64,000 nucleotides of DNA from Brevibacillus centrosporus. GTDB taxonomy: Bacteria > Bacillota > Bacilli > Brevibacillales > Brevibacillaceae. The stretch spans positions 216,784-280,783 of the forward strand of contig NZ_RHHP01000003.1 of NCBI RefSeq assembly GCF_003710815.1, in the 5' to 3' direction. Shown here one piece after another: positions 7,814 to 16,018 of the stretch (position 1 is its first letter; the number at the start of each line of letters is the position of its first letter). Made by a program: the position numbers and the translations under genes. Under the pieces are notes generated by a model. It ran no database searches and was not told the origin of the DNA. It saw only the letters and a program-made list of their open reading frames with translations.

Positions 7814-8767
7814 TTAATTCATTTTTGTTTCACTGCCCGCCTTTGCCGCGCCCACGAAGGCGGGACGCGTAAATTGGTCCACATGCTCCGGATTCAGCTT
7901 GTGAGCCATGGCGTACTCCAGAAAGTAATCACCCAACGGCTCTCCCTTGCGAATCATTCGCTTCAAATGCTTGGCAATTCCCATCTGCTCATTACGTACG
8001 ATAAAGGCTGCTTGCCCATGGTCCTTGCGAAAATAGATCACGTCCTGCAGGATCAGCTCTTCCGGCGAGCAGCCTTTTTTGATCGCCTGCTTGATCCGCT
8101 CCTCGCGACGCTCGATAATCTCCAGGTACTGCTCCAGCTTCCTCGGATACTCCTCCCGTAATACCATGCCCTTCTGGTGGGAGGTGAGGAAGTATTTCGC
8201 GTCTACCTCTAGCGTCATGCGAGCAGAAGCAATGAACTGATCGATATCGCTGTCAGGGCCAAAATACCAAGGCCCGAAGCTGGTCAAATCAATATCGCCG
8301 ATCATCAGAATGCCATGCTCCGGGATATAGGGGCAGCAAAAACCCTCGCTGTGCCCAGGTGCATGGAGCATGATGACCGTCGTTCCTGACATGTTGATCT
8401 CCTGCTCATAGGGATAGATCAGCTGGGGGGTTCCGGCTGCTTTTCTGGCATCCGTGCTGCCGCTTCCTCCAGTCTTCCTCATTTCCGCAAACTGCAGGAG
8501 CCTTGTGTAGTCATACGGATTGATCAAGATTTGCGTCTGATCAAACAAAGGCGTCCCACTCGTATGGTCAGGATGAAAGTGCGTCAAAAAAATTTGTCGG
8601 ATCGACTGCTCCCGCAAATAAGCGAAAACGGAAGGGCCGCCGCCGCAATCGATTAGTGTGCTCTCCCCACCACTCTTGTCGCGGATCAAAAGAGAGGTAG
8701 AGAATGGCGAACGGCTCTGACTCTCTCCGGGGACGATTTCCACGGGACCGATTTTTTTGTAATTCAT
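7814..8767 (-). CDS. Second metallo-beta-lactamase-fold hydrolase
   Basis: A 317-residue MBL protein with THFHPDHTSG at ~62-71 and an APGHSEGF metal-binding loop. It is only distantly similar to the MBL protein at 6666-7598, so it is a paralogue rather than a recent duplicate. Its ATG (8767) is 4 nt after the etfA stop, so it is part of etfB-etfA-MBL transcription from promoter P1. Function unknown; thioesterase or lactonase are the obvious options. Confidence 0.85.
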   Translation of the reverse strand: MNYKKIGPVEIVPGESQSRSPFSTSLLIRDKSGGESTLIDCGGGPSVFAYLREQSIRQIFLTHFHPDHTSGTPLFDQTQILINPYDYTRLLQFAEMRKTGGSGSTDARKAAGTPQLIYPYEQEINMSGTTVIMLHAPGHSEGFCCPYIPEHGILMIGDIDLTSFGPWYFGPDSDIDQFIASARMTLEVDAKYFLTSHQKGMVLREEYPRKLEQYLEIIERREERIKQAIKKGCSPEELILQDVIYFRKDHGQAAFIVRNEQMGIAKHLKRMIRKGEPLGDYFLEYAMAHKLNPEHVDQFTRPAFVGAAKAGSETKMN

Positions 8768-8771
8768 GACG

Positions 8772-9746
8772 TTACCCCTGTGTCAGCAGCACGTTTTGAA
8801 ATTCCGCCGTCAGAAGCGGTACCACCTCAAAGAGATCGCCCACAATTCCATAATCCGCCACCTGAAAAATCGGAGCTTCCGGATCTTTATTGATAGCTAC
8901 GATGCATTTGGAATTCGACATTCCCGCCAAATGCTGAATCGCTCCAGAGATGCCGCAAGCAATGTACAGATCAGGGGTCACGACTTTTCCGGTCTGCCCG
9001 ATCTGCATCGCATAGTGGCAGTATCCCGCATCGCAGGCACCGCGTGATGCGCCAACCGCACCTCCAAGTACGTCAGCAAGCTCCTTTAATACGGCAAAGC
9101 CTTCTGCGCTTTTGACCCCACGCCCGCCGGAAATGATGATCTTTGCTTCACTCAGATCGACACCGCCCGCCGTTTTGCGCACAATCTCTTTGACAATCGT
9201 TCGAATATCCTTGATCTCTGGCTGGAAGGGAACGATCTGCGTTTGCACTGGGTTCTCCACCGGCTGAAAGTTGTTGGCACGCAAGGTCGCAAAGATGACC
9301 CCTTCCTGGAATCCCCGCTTCTGAAATGCTTTTCCCGCGTAGATAGGACGGTCAAAGGCAATGCTCCCCTCTCTGTCTTCCATCGCGGTGCAATCGGTGA
9401 GCAGACCTAGCCCCAAACGAGCCGCCACTCGAGGTGCGATCTCTTTTCCGATCGCGGTATGCCCCATCAGGATGACATCGGGAGAAATCGTTTGGACCAG
9501 CTGGAGCAGCGTTTGTACATAGGCATCAGGCGTGTAAACAGCGAGGGCATCATCCTCCGCCACATACAGCTTGCTGGGACCGTACTTGCTGATGGCTTCC
9601 ACATGAGCAGCTCCGCCATTCCCGATGAGAGCGGCGACAACTTCCCCGCCTGCTGCCAGCTTCTGCGCCACCGTCAGCGCTTCAAATGAAACATTTCTCA
9701 GCTTTCCATCCTTTGTTTCCGCAAGCACCATGACTTTTTTTCCCAT
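8772..9746 (-). CDS. etfA: Electron transfer flavoprotein alpha subunit
   Basis: A 324-residue EtfA. The C-terminal FAD domain is intact: SRGACDAGY, then QIGQTGKVVTPDLYIACGISG and VAINKDPEAPIFQVADYGIVGD. It carries electrons from acyl-CoA dehydrogenase to a membrane ETF:quinone oxidoreductase, for which the FadF-like protein at 13513-15585 is the local candidate. Start ATG 9746 behind GAGGAGG, 16 nt after etfB. It is a catabolic paralogue under sigma-54 control here. Confidence 0.95.
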   Translation of the reverse strand: MGKKVMVLAETKDGKLRNVSFEALTVAQKLAAGGEVVAALIGNGGAAHVEAISKYGPSKLYVAEDDALAVYTPDAYVQTLLQLVQTISPDVILMGHTAIGKEIAPRVAARLGLGLLTDCTAMEDREGSIAFDRPIYAGKAFQKRGFQEGVIFATLRANNFQPVENPVQTQIVPFQPEIKDIRTIVKEIVRKTAGGVDLSEAKIIISGGRGVKSAEGFAVLKELADVLGGAVGASRGACDAGYCHYAMQIGQTGKVVTPDLYIACGISGAIQHLAGMSNSKCIVAINKDPEAPIFQVADYGIVGDLFEVVPLLTAEFQNVLLTQG

Positions 9747-9762
9747 GGGTATTCCTCCTCTA

Positions 9763-10530
9763 TTAGATGACTTTCGCTTCTTTGCGCAGCAGTTGGACCA
9801 GCTCGCTCACCTGCTGCCCGAAATCGCCGGCGAGGATTCGTCCCGCCTTTTTTTGCGGTGGATAAAATTGATCGAACACGACCGTCCGTGCAGCCAGCTC
9901 TTCTTTGTTCATTCCCAAATCATCGACAGTCAGGTACTCCAGCGGCTTTTTCTTCGCTTTCATAATGCCTGGCAGAGAAGGGTAGCGCGGCTCGTTTAAT
10001 CCTTGCTGTGCTGTTACCAGAAGGGGGAGTGGGACCTCGGCAATCTCGACGTCTCCTTCCACGTCGCGCTCGACGGTAGCTGTATCTCCCTCGATCACGA
10101 GCTTGGTCACCGCCGAAGCATGCGCGATACCCAAGGCCTCTGCAACGCGCAGCGCCACTTGGCCTGCTCCCGAATCTACTGCCATATTGCCCCCAATCAC
10201 CAAGTCAAAGGGTCGTGTCTGAATCGCAGCCGCGAGCAGCTGGGCTATCGTCCATTCGTCACATTCGAGGTCTTCCGGATCAATCCGTACGCCACGGTCA
10301 GCTCCCATCGCTAATGCTGTGCGGATCGCATCCTCTGCCCGCTGCGGACCGACCGTGATCACCGTTACTTCACCGCCTACCTCTTCCCGCAGCTTGACAG
10401 CCTCTTCCACCGCGTACTCGTCGTACGGGTTGATGATAAACTGCACGCCATCTTCACTGATTCTCCCATTCTGCAGGACGACTTTTTCTTCTGTATCAAA
10501 TGTTTGCTTGAGCAGCACCAAGATGTTCAT
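9763..10530 (-). CDS. etfB: Electron transfer flavoprotein beta subunit
   Basis: A 255-residue EtfB with the AMP-binding signature region (VIGGNMAVDSGAGQVALRVAEALG, seen from ~123) and the recognition-loop segment before EPRYPSLPGIMKAKKKPL near 189. It forms a heterodimer with EtfA. It is the first gene behind sigma-54 promoter P1. Start ATG 10530 follows GGGAGGG. Confidence 0.95.
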   Translation of the reverse strand: MNILVLLKQTFDTEEKVVLQNGRISEDGVQFIINPYDEYAVEEAVKLREEVGGEVTVITVGPQRAEDAIRTALAMGADRGVRIDPEDLECDEWTIAQLLAAAIQTRPFDLVIGGNMAVDSGAGQVALRVAEALGIAHASAVTKLVIEGDTATVERDVEGDVEIAEVPLPLLVTAQQGLNEPRYPSLPGIMKAKKKPLEYLTVDDLGMNKEELAARTVVFDQFYPPQKKAGRILAGDFGQQVSELVQLLRKEAKVI

Positions 10531-10587
10531 TTGTGTCCCTCCCCTTTTTCCAGCCTTTTCGAAATGATGGATACGTAGGTTTCTTGA

Positions 10588-10603
10588 AGCACAAAGCGTG
10601 CCA
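10588..10603 (-). promoter_or_regulatory. Sigma-54 promoter P1 (-24/-12)
   Basis: Reads TGGCACGCTTTGTGCT on the minus strand. The -24 element is perfect, the GG-to-GC spacing is 10 bp, and the -12 element differs by one base (GTGC for TTGC). It lies 58 bp upstream of etfB, the same geometry as P2 upstream of its gene, and directly downstream of the sigma-54 activator gene. Confidence 0.75.
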
Positions 10604-10633
10604 AAAGAAAGAGTGTTCTCCCCGTAGCAGGGA

Positions 10634-10671
10634 CAAAAAAAGACAGCCCTCCTGTCCCACGGAGGCTGCCT
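10634..10671 (-). terminator. Rho-independent terminator of the sigma-54 activator gene
   Basis: On the minus strand GGCAGCCTCC pairs with GGAGGGCTGTC, followed by seven T. It separates the activator gene from promoter P1. Confidence 0.85.
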
Positions 10672-10690
10672 GAATGCTTCTCGTTTTTCC

Positions 10691-12370
10691 TTACAGCTTG
10701 TATTTTTTCAGCTTTCTGACGATCGTCGCCTGACTCGTTCCCAGCTCCTCCGCCATCTTGTAGGTGCTATGGAACTTTTGTACGGCCAGCGCAAGAATCT
10801 CCCGCTCAGCGATCTCGGCAGCTTCTTTTAACGTCATCACTCTATTGAGTTCACTGGTTACGGAATGGCTTCCTGCACATTCACACTCGGCATAGTCTAC
10901 GGGCAAATCCTCGACCATGATAACACTTGACGGAACAGTGAGGACCAGACGCTCGACCAGATTCGTCAGCTCGCGGACGTTTCCCGACCACTTGTAATGG
11001 TAGAAGAAGCTCTCCAGCTTGTCATCGAATCGCTTCTCCGTGCTGTATTTGCGGTTCACTTTCTCGAGCACAGAATTGGCAAGCGGAACGATATCTTCCT
11101 TTCGCTCGCGAAGCGGCGGGATCGAAATCGGCAAGACGTTGAGCCGGAAAAACAGGTCTTCCCGAAACTTGCCCTCTGCCACCATCTGCTTCAGATCGCG
11201 GTTCGTAGCTGCGATCAAGCGCACGTCGATTTTTTTCGATTTCGTCGCACCGATGCGTTGAATTTCCTTTTCCTGCAGCACCCGCAGCAGCTTCACCTGA
11301 AGAGCGAGCGGCAGCTCACCGACTTCATCCAAAAATAGCATGCCATTGTCCGCCAGCTCAAACATGCCCGGCTTGCCCGTTTTGTTGGCTCCCGTAAAGG
11401 CACCCGCCTCGTAGCCAAACAGCTCCGACTCCAGCAAATCGTAAGGGATCGCACCGCAGTTTACTTTGATGAACTCTCCCTTTTGGCTGCGCTTGGAGGA
11501 CGCGTAGAGATGCCGGGCCAGCACGTCCTTTCCGACACCCGTTTCACCTAAAATGAGAACGGTCGCATCGACATCTGCCACCCGCTCTGCCATATCGTAA
11601 ATATCAATCATTTGCTTGCTTTCGACGACGACATCCGAATCGATCAGCTTCAGCTTGCCTTTCAACAGGTCCAGCTCGCGGCGGTAATGGCTGTTCAATT
11701 CAAAGGCCCGCTGCAGCTCGTTGTAGTAGTGATTGACCTCCGTCAGATCTCTTACGTTCGTGATGATCTTGTCAATTTCCCCGTTTTCTTTCAAAATCGG
11801 GATCCCTGTCGCGAATGCCTTCCTCTCCGATAACTGATACACGTAGTCGACTCGCTTTCTCTCCTCCAGCACTTTTAAGGTAATGGAGCGTTTCAGCGTC
11901 CCTTCCTTGACCAAATCGGCTACATTGTGCCCCACAAAGCAGTGCTTGGGATAGCCAGTCATCTTTTCAATCGCTCTGTTGACCTTCAATGTCACACCCT
12001 TCTCGTCAGTGATGTATATCCCGTCATTGGAGCTTTCCATCACGGCCTCCAGCTGCGTTTCCAGATTGGCGATCTCTTGGCGCAGCTGCTGTACCGGTGT
12101 GGTATCCGCTACGATGTACAAGGTGAACGGCTGCTCTTCTACCAGGATGGAATGGTGCAGCAAAACATAGGGACGGTTATGTAAGGTAACGGAAACAAGA
12201 AAGGATTCTTCTGGCTTCCACTGATCAAACACGGTTTTCACATCCGCACCAACCGTATCTCCACCAGCAAGTCTGGCAAAAAGGAAATTGTAATGCTCGA
12301 TACAGTCCTCTGCATTCGTAATCACCAAAGGAAAGGGTAGAAACTCCAACCATTTTTGACAATGCTGCAC
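10691..12370 (-). CDS. Sigma-54-dependent transcriptional activator (PAS-PAS-AAA+-HTH)
   Basis: A 559-residue enhancer-binding protein. An N-terminal PAS-like sensor and a second PAS domain (NDGIYITDEKGVTLKVNRAIEKMTGY) precede the AAA+ domain, which has Walker A GETGVGKD, the sigma-54 contact loop GAFTGA and Walker B MLFLDEVGEL. The C-terminus is a Fis/TyrR-like HTH (MAEELGTSQATIVRKLKKY). There is no receiver domain, so it probably senses a small ligand, perhaps the acid or its CoA ester. GTG at 12370 is chosen over an upstream ATG because AGGAGGG is 7 nt away and a cre site lies in the would-be extension. Likely activator of P1 and P2. Confidence 0.92.
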   Translation of the reverse strand: MQHCQKWLEFLPFPLVITNAEDCIEHYNFLFARLAGGDTVGADVKTVFDQWKPEESFLVSVTLHNRPYVLLHHSILVEEQPFTLYIVADTTPVQQLRQEIANLETQLEAVMESSNDGIYITDEKGVTLKVNRAIEKMTGYPKHCFVGHNVADLVKEGTLKRSITLKVLEERKRVDYVYQLSERKAFATGIPILKENGEIDKIITNVRDLTEVNHYYNELQRAFELNSHYRRELDLLKGKLKLIDSDVVVESKQMIDIYDMAERVADVDATVLILGETGVGKDVLARHLYASSKRSQKGEFIKVNCGAIPYDLLESELFGYEAGAFTGANKTGKPGMFELADNGMLFLDEVGELPLALQVKLLRVLQEKEIQRIGATKSKKIDVRLIAATNRDLKQMVAEGKFREDLFFRLNVLPISIPPLRERKEDIVPLANSVLEKVNRKYSTEKRFDDKLESFFYHYKWSGNVRELTNLVERLVLTVPSSVIMVEDLPVDYAECECAGSHSVTSELNRVMTLKEAAEIAEREILALAVQKFHSTYKMAEELGTSQATIVRKLKKYKL

Positions 12371-12396
12371 TTTGGTTCCCTCCTGAGTTTCATGAT

Positions 12397-12410
12397 CGAA
12401 AGCGTTTTCA
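12397..12410 (-). promoter_or_regulatory. CcpA cre site in the sigma-54 activator leader
   Basis: Minus strand TGAAAACGCTTTCG matches the cre consensus TGWAANCGNTNWCA at every fixed position but the last. It lies 27-40 bp upstream of the GTG start, where CcpA could block transcription. This suggests glucose repression of the whole sigma-54 regulon through its activator. Confidence 0.6.
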
Positions 12411-12629
12411 AATCGACAGCTGACGAAAAGTCCACCAAGAAAAAACACACGAATGAGCAATCCCGTGCGAGCTTCCCTTGCTATTCAGTTTCCCTTAAAT
12501 TGCCATTGTTTAAATAGTACAACATTTCTGAATACTTGTCTTGATCATTTTTGAATTTTTGATTCAACTTTGAATTACGGTCTTTTCCGTTCGCTTTAAA
12601 AATGATGTCTGTGTGGCTTCAGTGGAGAG

Positions 12630-12834
12630 GAGGAAAAGCGAGAAAACGCTCCGTTAGTAGGGCCACTTGCTACGGGGTCATCCCTGTCCGGCTCCATTCC
12701 AAAAGCGGACCCCGCGTCCAAAGTGGTCGTCTCTCGGATGCTTGTTCAGAGGTGGACGCTAAAGGCAGGTTCCGCTTTTTCCACTCCGCCTGGGCTGTGT
12801 CCCTAATGCCCTCCCTTTTTTCTCTCTTTTCCTC
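12630..12834. repeat. Long palindromic repeat, copy 1 (left subfamily)
   Basis: A ~205-bp element starting GAGGAAAAGCGAGAAAA and ending TTTTTTCTCTCTTTTCCTC, so the termini are inverted repeats. The interior is also dyad-symmetric: the 5' part TAGTAGGG pairs with 3' CCCTAATG, and 5' GCGTCC with 3' GGACGC around the middle. The gap 12371-12629 upstream holds only the activator leader. Short reading frames on both strands follow the palindrome and are not credible genes. Confidence 0.9.
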
Positions 12835-12920
12835 AGCCATCTATTTTGATTGAACGGGCTTTTTGTGGGGCTATTCAGGGAGTTCATAGATAGATCTTTT
12901 CTTTCTGACTTTGCGGAGAG

Positions 12921-13123
12921 GAGGAAAAGCGAGAAAACGCTCCGTTAGTAGGGCCACTTGCTACGGGGTCATCCCTGTCCGGCTCCATTCCAAAAGCGGA
13001 CCCCGCGCCCAAAGTGGTCGTCTCTCGGATGCTTGTTCAGAGGTGGACGCTAAAGGCAGGTTCCGCTTTTTCCACTCCGCCTGGGCTGTGTCCCTAATGC
13101 CCTCGCTTTTTTCTCTTTTCCTC
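12921..13123. repeat. Long palindromic repeat, copy 2 (left subfamily)
   Basis: A 203-bp copy nearly identical to copy 1. It starts 291 bp after copy 1. The spacer (12835-12920, with TGAACGGGCTTTTTGTGGGG and TTCATAGATAGATC) recurs before copy 3, so the amplified unit is element plus spacer. Confidence 0.9.
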
Positions 13124-13208
13124 AGCCATCTATTTTGATTGAACGGGCTTTTTGTGGGGCTATCAGGGAGTTCATAGATAGATCTTTTCTTTCTGACTTT
13201 GCGGAGAG

Positions 13209-13411
13209 GAGGAAAAGCGAGAAAACGCTCCGTTAGTAGGGCCACTTGCTACGGGGTCATCCCTGTCCGGCTCCATTCCAAAAGCGGACCCCGCGTCCAA
13301 AGTGGTCGTCTCTCGGATGCTTGTTCAGAGGTGGACGCTAAAGGCAGGTTCCGCTTTTTCCACTCCGCCTGGGCTGTGTCCCTAATGCCCTCGCTTTTTT
13401 CTCTTTTCCTC
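13209..13411. repeat. Long palindromic repeat, copy 3 (left subfamily)
   Basis: A 203-bp copy starting 288 bp after copy 2. After its end the sequence reads CTGGCCAGCTG, similar to the flank of the right-hand copies, and leads into the fadF terminator. Nothing else is recognisable between 12411 and 13466. Confidence 0.9.
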
Positions 13412-13466
13412 TGGCCAGCTGATTGTTTTCGAGAATCAGCAAAGGCCTTCCTTGCGCCTTTATCAA

Positions 13467-13510
13467 ACCAAAAACCCCTCACGAACGATCCATCCCATCC
13501 GTGAGGGGCT
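13467..13510 (-). terminator. Terminator of the fadF-like gene
   Basis: On the minus strand GCCCCTCACGG pairs with CGTGAGGGGT across an ~18-nt loop and runs into TTTTTGGTTT, just after the stop codon at 13513. Confidence 0.85.
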
Positions 13511-13512
13511 TG

Positions 13513-15585
13513 CTAACCTGCGATCAGCGATTTTTCTACGATTTCTGCGATGTCCAGTGCTTTTACTTGTTCCTCGGCTTCCTTTGCCTTGATTCCGTCG
13601 CCAAGCATGGTCAGGCAGTAGGGGCAATTGCTGCCGATCGTCGTTGGGCCAAGCTGGAGTGCTTGCTCGGTTCGCTCTACGTTGACGCGTTTTCCCTGCG
13701 TTTCCTCCATCCACATCATGCCGCCGCCAGCGCCGCAGCACATCGCGTCCTGCCGGTTTCGCTTCATTTCCAGGATCGAGACGCCAGGGACGGACGCCAG
13801 GATTTTCCTTGGGATGTCGTAAATGTCGTTGTAGCGGCCAATGTAGCAGGAGTCGTGATAGGCGACGGCTTCTTTCACCTCATTGGCTGGGACGATGCGC
13901 CCTTCCTGTATCAGCTTCCAGATTAGCTCGGTATGGTGGTACACCTCTGCTTCCAGACCGAACTCAGGGTACTCGTTTTTAAACGAATTGTAGGTGTGCG
14001 GGCAGATCGTCACGATCTTCTTCACATCGTGAGCCTGGAATGTCGCGATGTTCTCCTGACAGAGCTGCTGGAACAAAAATTCGTTGCCCATACGTCTTGC
14101 CGTATCTCCAGAGTTGCGCTCTTCGTTGCCCAGGATTGCAAATTTGACGCCTGCTACATTCATGATTTTAGCGAAGGCTTGCGCGATCTTCTGGCTTCGG
14201 TTGTCAAAGGAGCCCATCGAACCGACAAAGAAGAGATATTCGAACTCATCTGTTTCCTTCACAGTCGGGATATAGAGATCCTCCCGCCCTTCCCGCCATT
14301 TGATCCTTTCCTTGCGATTGATTCCCCACGGGTTGCTTTGACGCTCGATGTTTTGGAAATAGCGGGTCGCCTCGTGTGGCATACTTCCTTCGGTCAGTAC
14401 GAGAAAACGGCGCATATCAATGATTTTCTCCACATGCTCATTCGCTACCGGACACTGATCCTCGCAGTTGCGGCAAGTGGTGCACGCCCACAGCTCTTCC
14501 TCTGTGATCACCTCGCCGATCAGCTGCTTCGCTGTATGCTCCGCTGTGACGGCAACCTCATCCATCCCCGGACCAGCAAGGACAGCTGCTGCGTTCGGCT
14601 GAAAAACAAATCGGGGCATCCATGCGGTGCGAGAGGTGATTGCCGCTCCCTTTTCAGTAAGGTGGTCGCGCATTTTGACGATCAAATCCATGGGAGACAG
14701 CGTCTTTCCTGTTCCTGATGCCGGACACATATTGGTGCAGCGCCCACACTCCACGCAGGCGTACAGATCGATCAGCTGATTTTGCCGGAAATCCTCGATC
14801 TTCCCCGCCCCGTACTGCTCCAGCGTTTCATCCTCAAAATCGATGGTGGTTAGTTGCCCGACCGGCTTGGTATCTCGCAGCATCACATTGACTGGAGCGA
14901 ACAGCAAGTGCGCGTGCTTGGACTGCGGTACATACACCAAAAACGAGAGCAGAGTCAGCAGATGAATCCACCAGAAGAGGTAAAACAACCCTCCCACAGC
15001 TCCTTCACTCAATCCGGCAAACAAATACGCGATCACAGAGGAAAACGGAGCAAACCAGCTCGCTTCCTCCCCCACCCAGCGCTGCTCGGCAGCAAGACTC
15101 AGCAGAATCGAGGACATGAGCACTGTCAGAAAAATGATCACCAGCCCCGACTTCAGCCCTCGTTTCAGTCGGTTCAGCTTTTCCACATACCGGCGATAAA
15201 AAGCGTAGATGACGGCAAGCAAAACGAGAACCGTGGTAACCTCCTGCAGCAGGCTGAAATATTTGTGGGCACCGCCAATCGGATAGGCAAAGCCTTTGAC
15301 GAACCCTTTGATGATTAACTCGAGTGCTCCCAGCTGCAAAATGATAAAGCCATAAAACATGATGACGTGCATGATTCCGCTTTTCTTGTCTTTTAACAGC
15401 TTCTTTTGCCCAAATACGTTCACGAGAACTTCCTGTAATCGCTGCCTCGTATCCTCTTTCAGATTCGACTTACGGCCCAGCCTGATGAAGACGACACGGC
15501 TGTAAACCACTTGAGCAAACATGTACAAGGCAAGTCCCGTTACCACGATAAAAGCGAGTGCGTTCAGCAGATCCAACATCGGCAT
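13513..15585 (-). CDS. fadF: FadF/EtfD-like Fe-S membrane oxidoreductase (ETF:menaquinone reductase)
   Basis: A 690-residue protein. The N-terminus has about six hydrophobic segments, like the nitrate-reductase gamma subunit. Two [4Fe-4S] motifs follow (CVECGRCTNMCP near 277 and CTTCRNCEDQCP near 380), then two CCG heterodisulfide-reductase domains ending with CCGAGGGMMW. This order is that of B. subtilis FadF, which accepts electrons from ETF in fatty-acid oxidation and reduces quinone at the membrane. Start ATG 15585 with AAGGAAAG upstream. It lies ~1.1 kb upstream of the sigma-54 activator, across the repeat array, and has its own terminator, so it need not share sigma-54 control. Confidence 0.9.
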   Translation of the reverse strand: MPMLDLLNALAFIVVTGLALYMFAQVVYSRVVFIRLGRKSNLKEDTRQRLQEVLVNVFGQKKLLKDKKSGIMHVIMFYGFIILQLGALELIIKGFVKGFAYPIGGAHKYFSLLQEVTTVLVLLAVIYAFYRRYVEKLNRLKRGLKSGLVIIFLTVLMSSILLSLAAEQRWVGEEASWFAPFSSVIAYLFAGLSEGAVGGLFYLFWWIHLLTLLSFLVYVPQSKHAHLLFAPVNVMLRDTKPVGQLTTIDFEDETLEQYGAGKIEDFRQNQLIDLYACVECGRCTNMCPASGTGKTLSPMDLIVKMRDHLTEKGAAITSRTAWMPRFVFQPNAAAVLAGPGMDEVAVTAEHTAKQLIGEVITEEELWACTTCRNCEDQCPVANEHVEKIIDMRRFLVLTEGSMPHEATRYFQNIERQSNPWGINRKERIKWREGREDLYIPTVKETDEFEYLFFVGSMGSFDNRSQKIAQAFAKIMNVAGVKFAILGNEERNSGDTARRMGNEFLFQQLCQENIATFQAHDVKKIVTICPHTYNSFKNEYPEFGLEAEVYHHTELIWKLIQEGRIVPANEVKEAVAYHDSCYIGRYNDIYDIPRKILASVPGVSILEMKRNRQDAMCCGAGGGMMWMEETQGKRVNVERTEQALQLGPTTIGSNCPYCLTMLGDGIKAKEAEEQVKALDIAEIVEKSLIAG

Positions 15586-15603
15586 TCTTCCTTTCCTTGG
15601 TTG

Positions 15604-15984
15604 CTAGCTTTTCCTACTCAAAATGGAATTGCAACACCCATGCCAATATTTGCACATGGTTTGCATATCCGCCAGCTTCAAAGCAGAAGCAATCGCGGCA
15701 ATCGCTCCATCTGCATCCGATACCATGCCGATCCGGCTAGGACGTGCTCCGATTCCGCCCAATCTTCCGATGATCCCGAAGGTTGGTGCGCTGCCGCCCG
15801 TCGATTTTCCGTTTTTACCCGGGATGACGATCTTCACGAAATCGGTACTGCCTTCTTCTCCTGTAACGGTTTGGACGCTAACCGTCACCTCTTGATAAGG
15901 GGCAAAAATCTCCTTGATCGTCTCCCCGCTGACATGCGCACTATCCAGCGCCTCAAAGACGGTGATTGTTTGTTTCCAAGACAT
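15604..15984 (-). pseudogene. Truncated DUF1177-like gene (N-terminal ~40%)
   Basis: Encodes 126 residues from ATG 15984 (AAGGAGGT upstream). From memory the sequence matches the start of DUF1177 proteins (SWKQ..., SGGSAPTFGIIGRLGGIGARP, VSDADGAIAAIASALKLADM), which run to about 300 residues. After ADM it diverges into a short tail (QTMCKYWHGCCNSILSRKS) and stops 18 bp before fadF, so the C-terminal half is missing, apparently by deletion. It sits next to DUF917 and OPT genes, with which I believe the full gene is usually associated. If the family guess is wrong it is simply a 126-aa protein of unknown function. Confidence 0.6.
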
Positions 15985-16018
15985 GCACGTTACCTCCTTG
16001 TTGTCGCTCTCGTTGTTC

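Noticed and set aside
12630..13411. Tandem repeat array as a CRISPR
   Set aside because: The repeated unit is ~204 bp and palindromic, and the spacers are identical rather than unique. There are no cas genes.
12653..13504. Open frames of 75-100 codons on both strands of each repeat copy (peptides starting MRRGGKARKRSV...)
   Set aside because: They only mirror the palindrome, lack a varied codon pattern and change length with spacer differences. Repeats of this kind are often wrongly annotated as short proteins.
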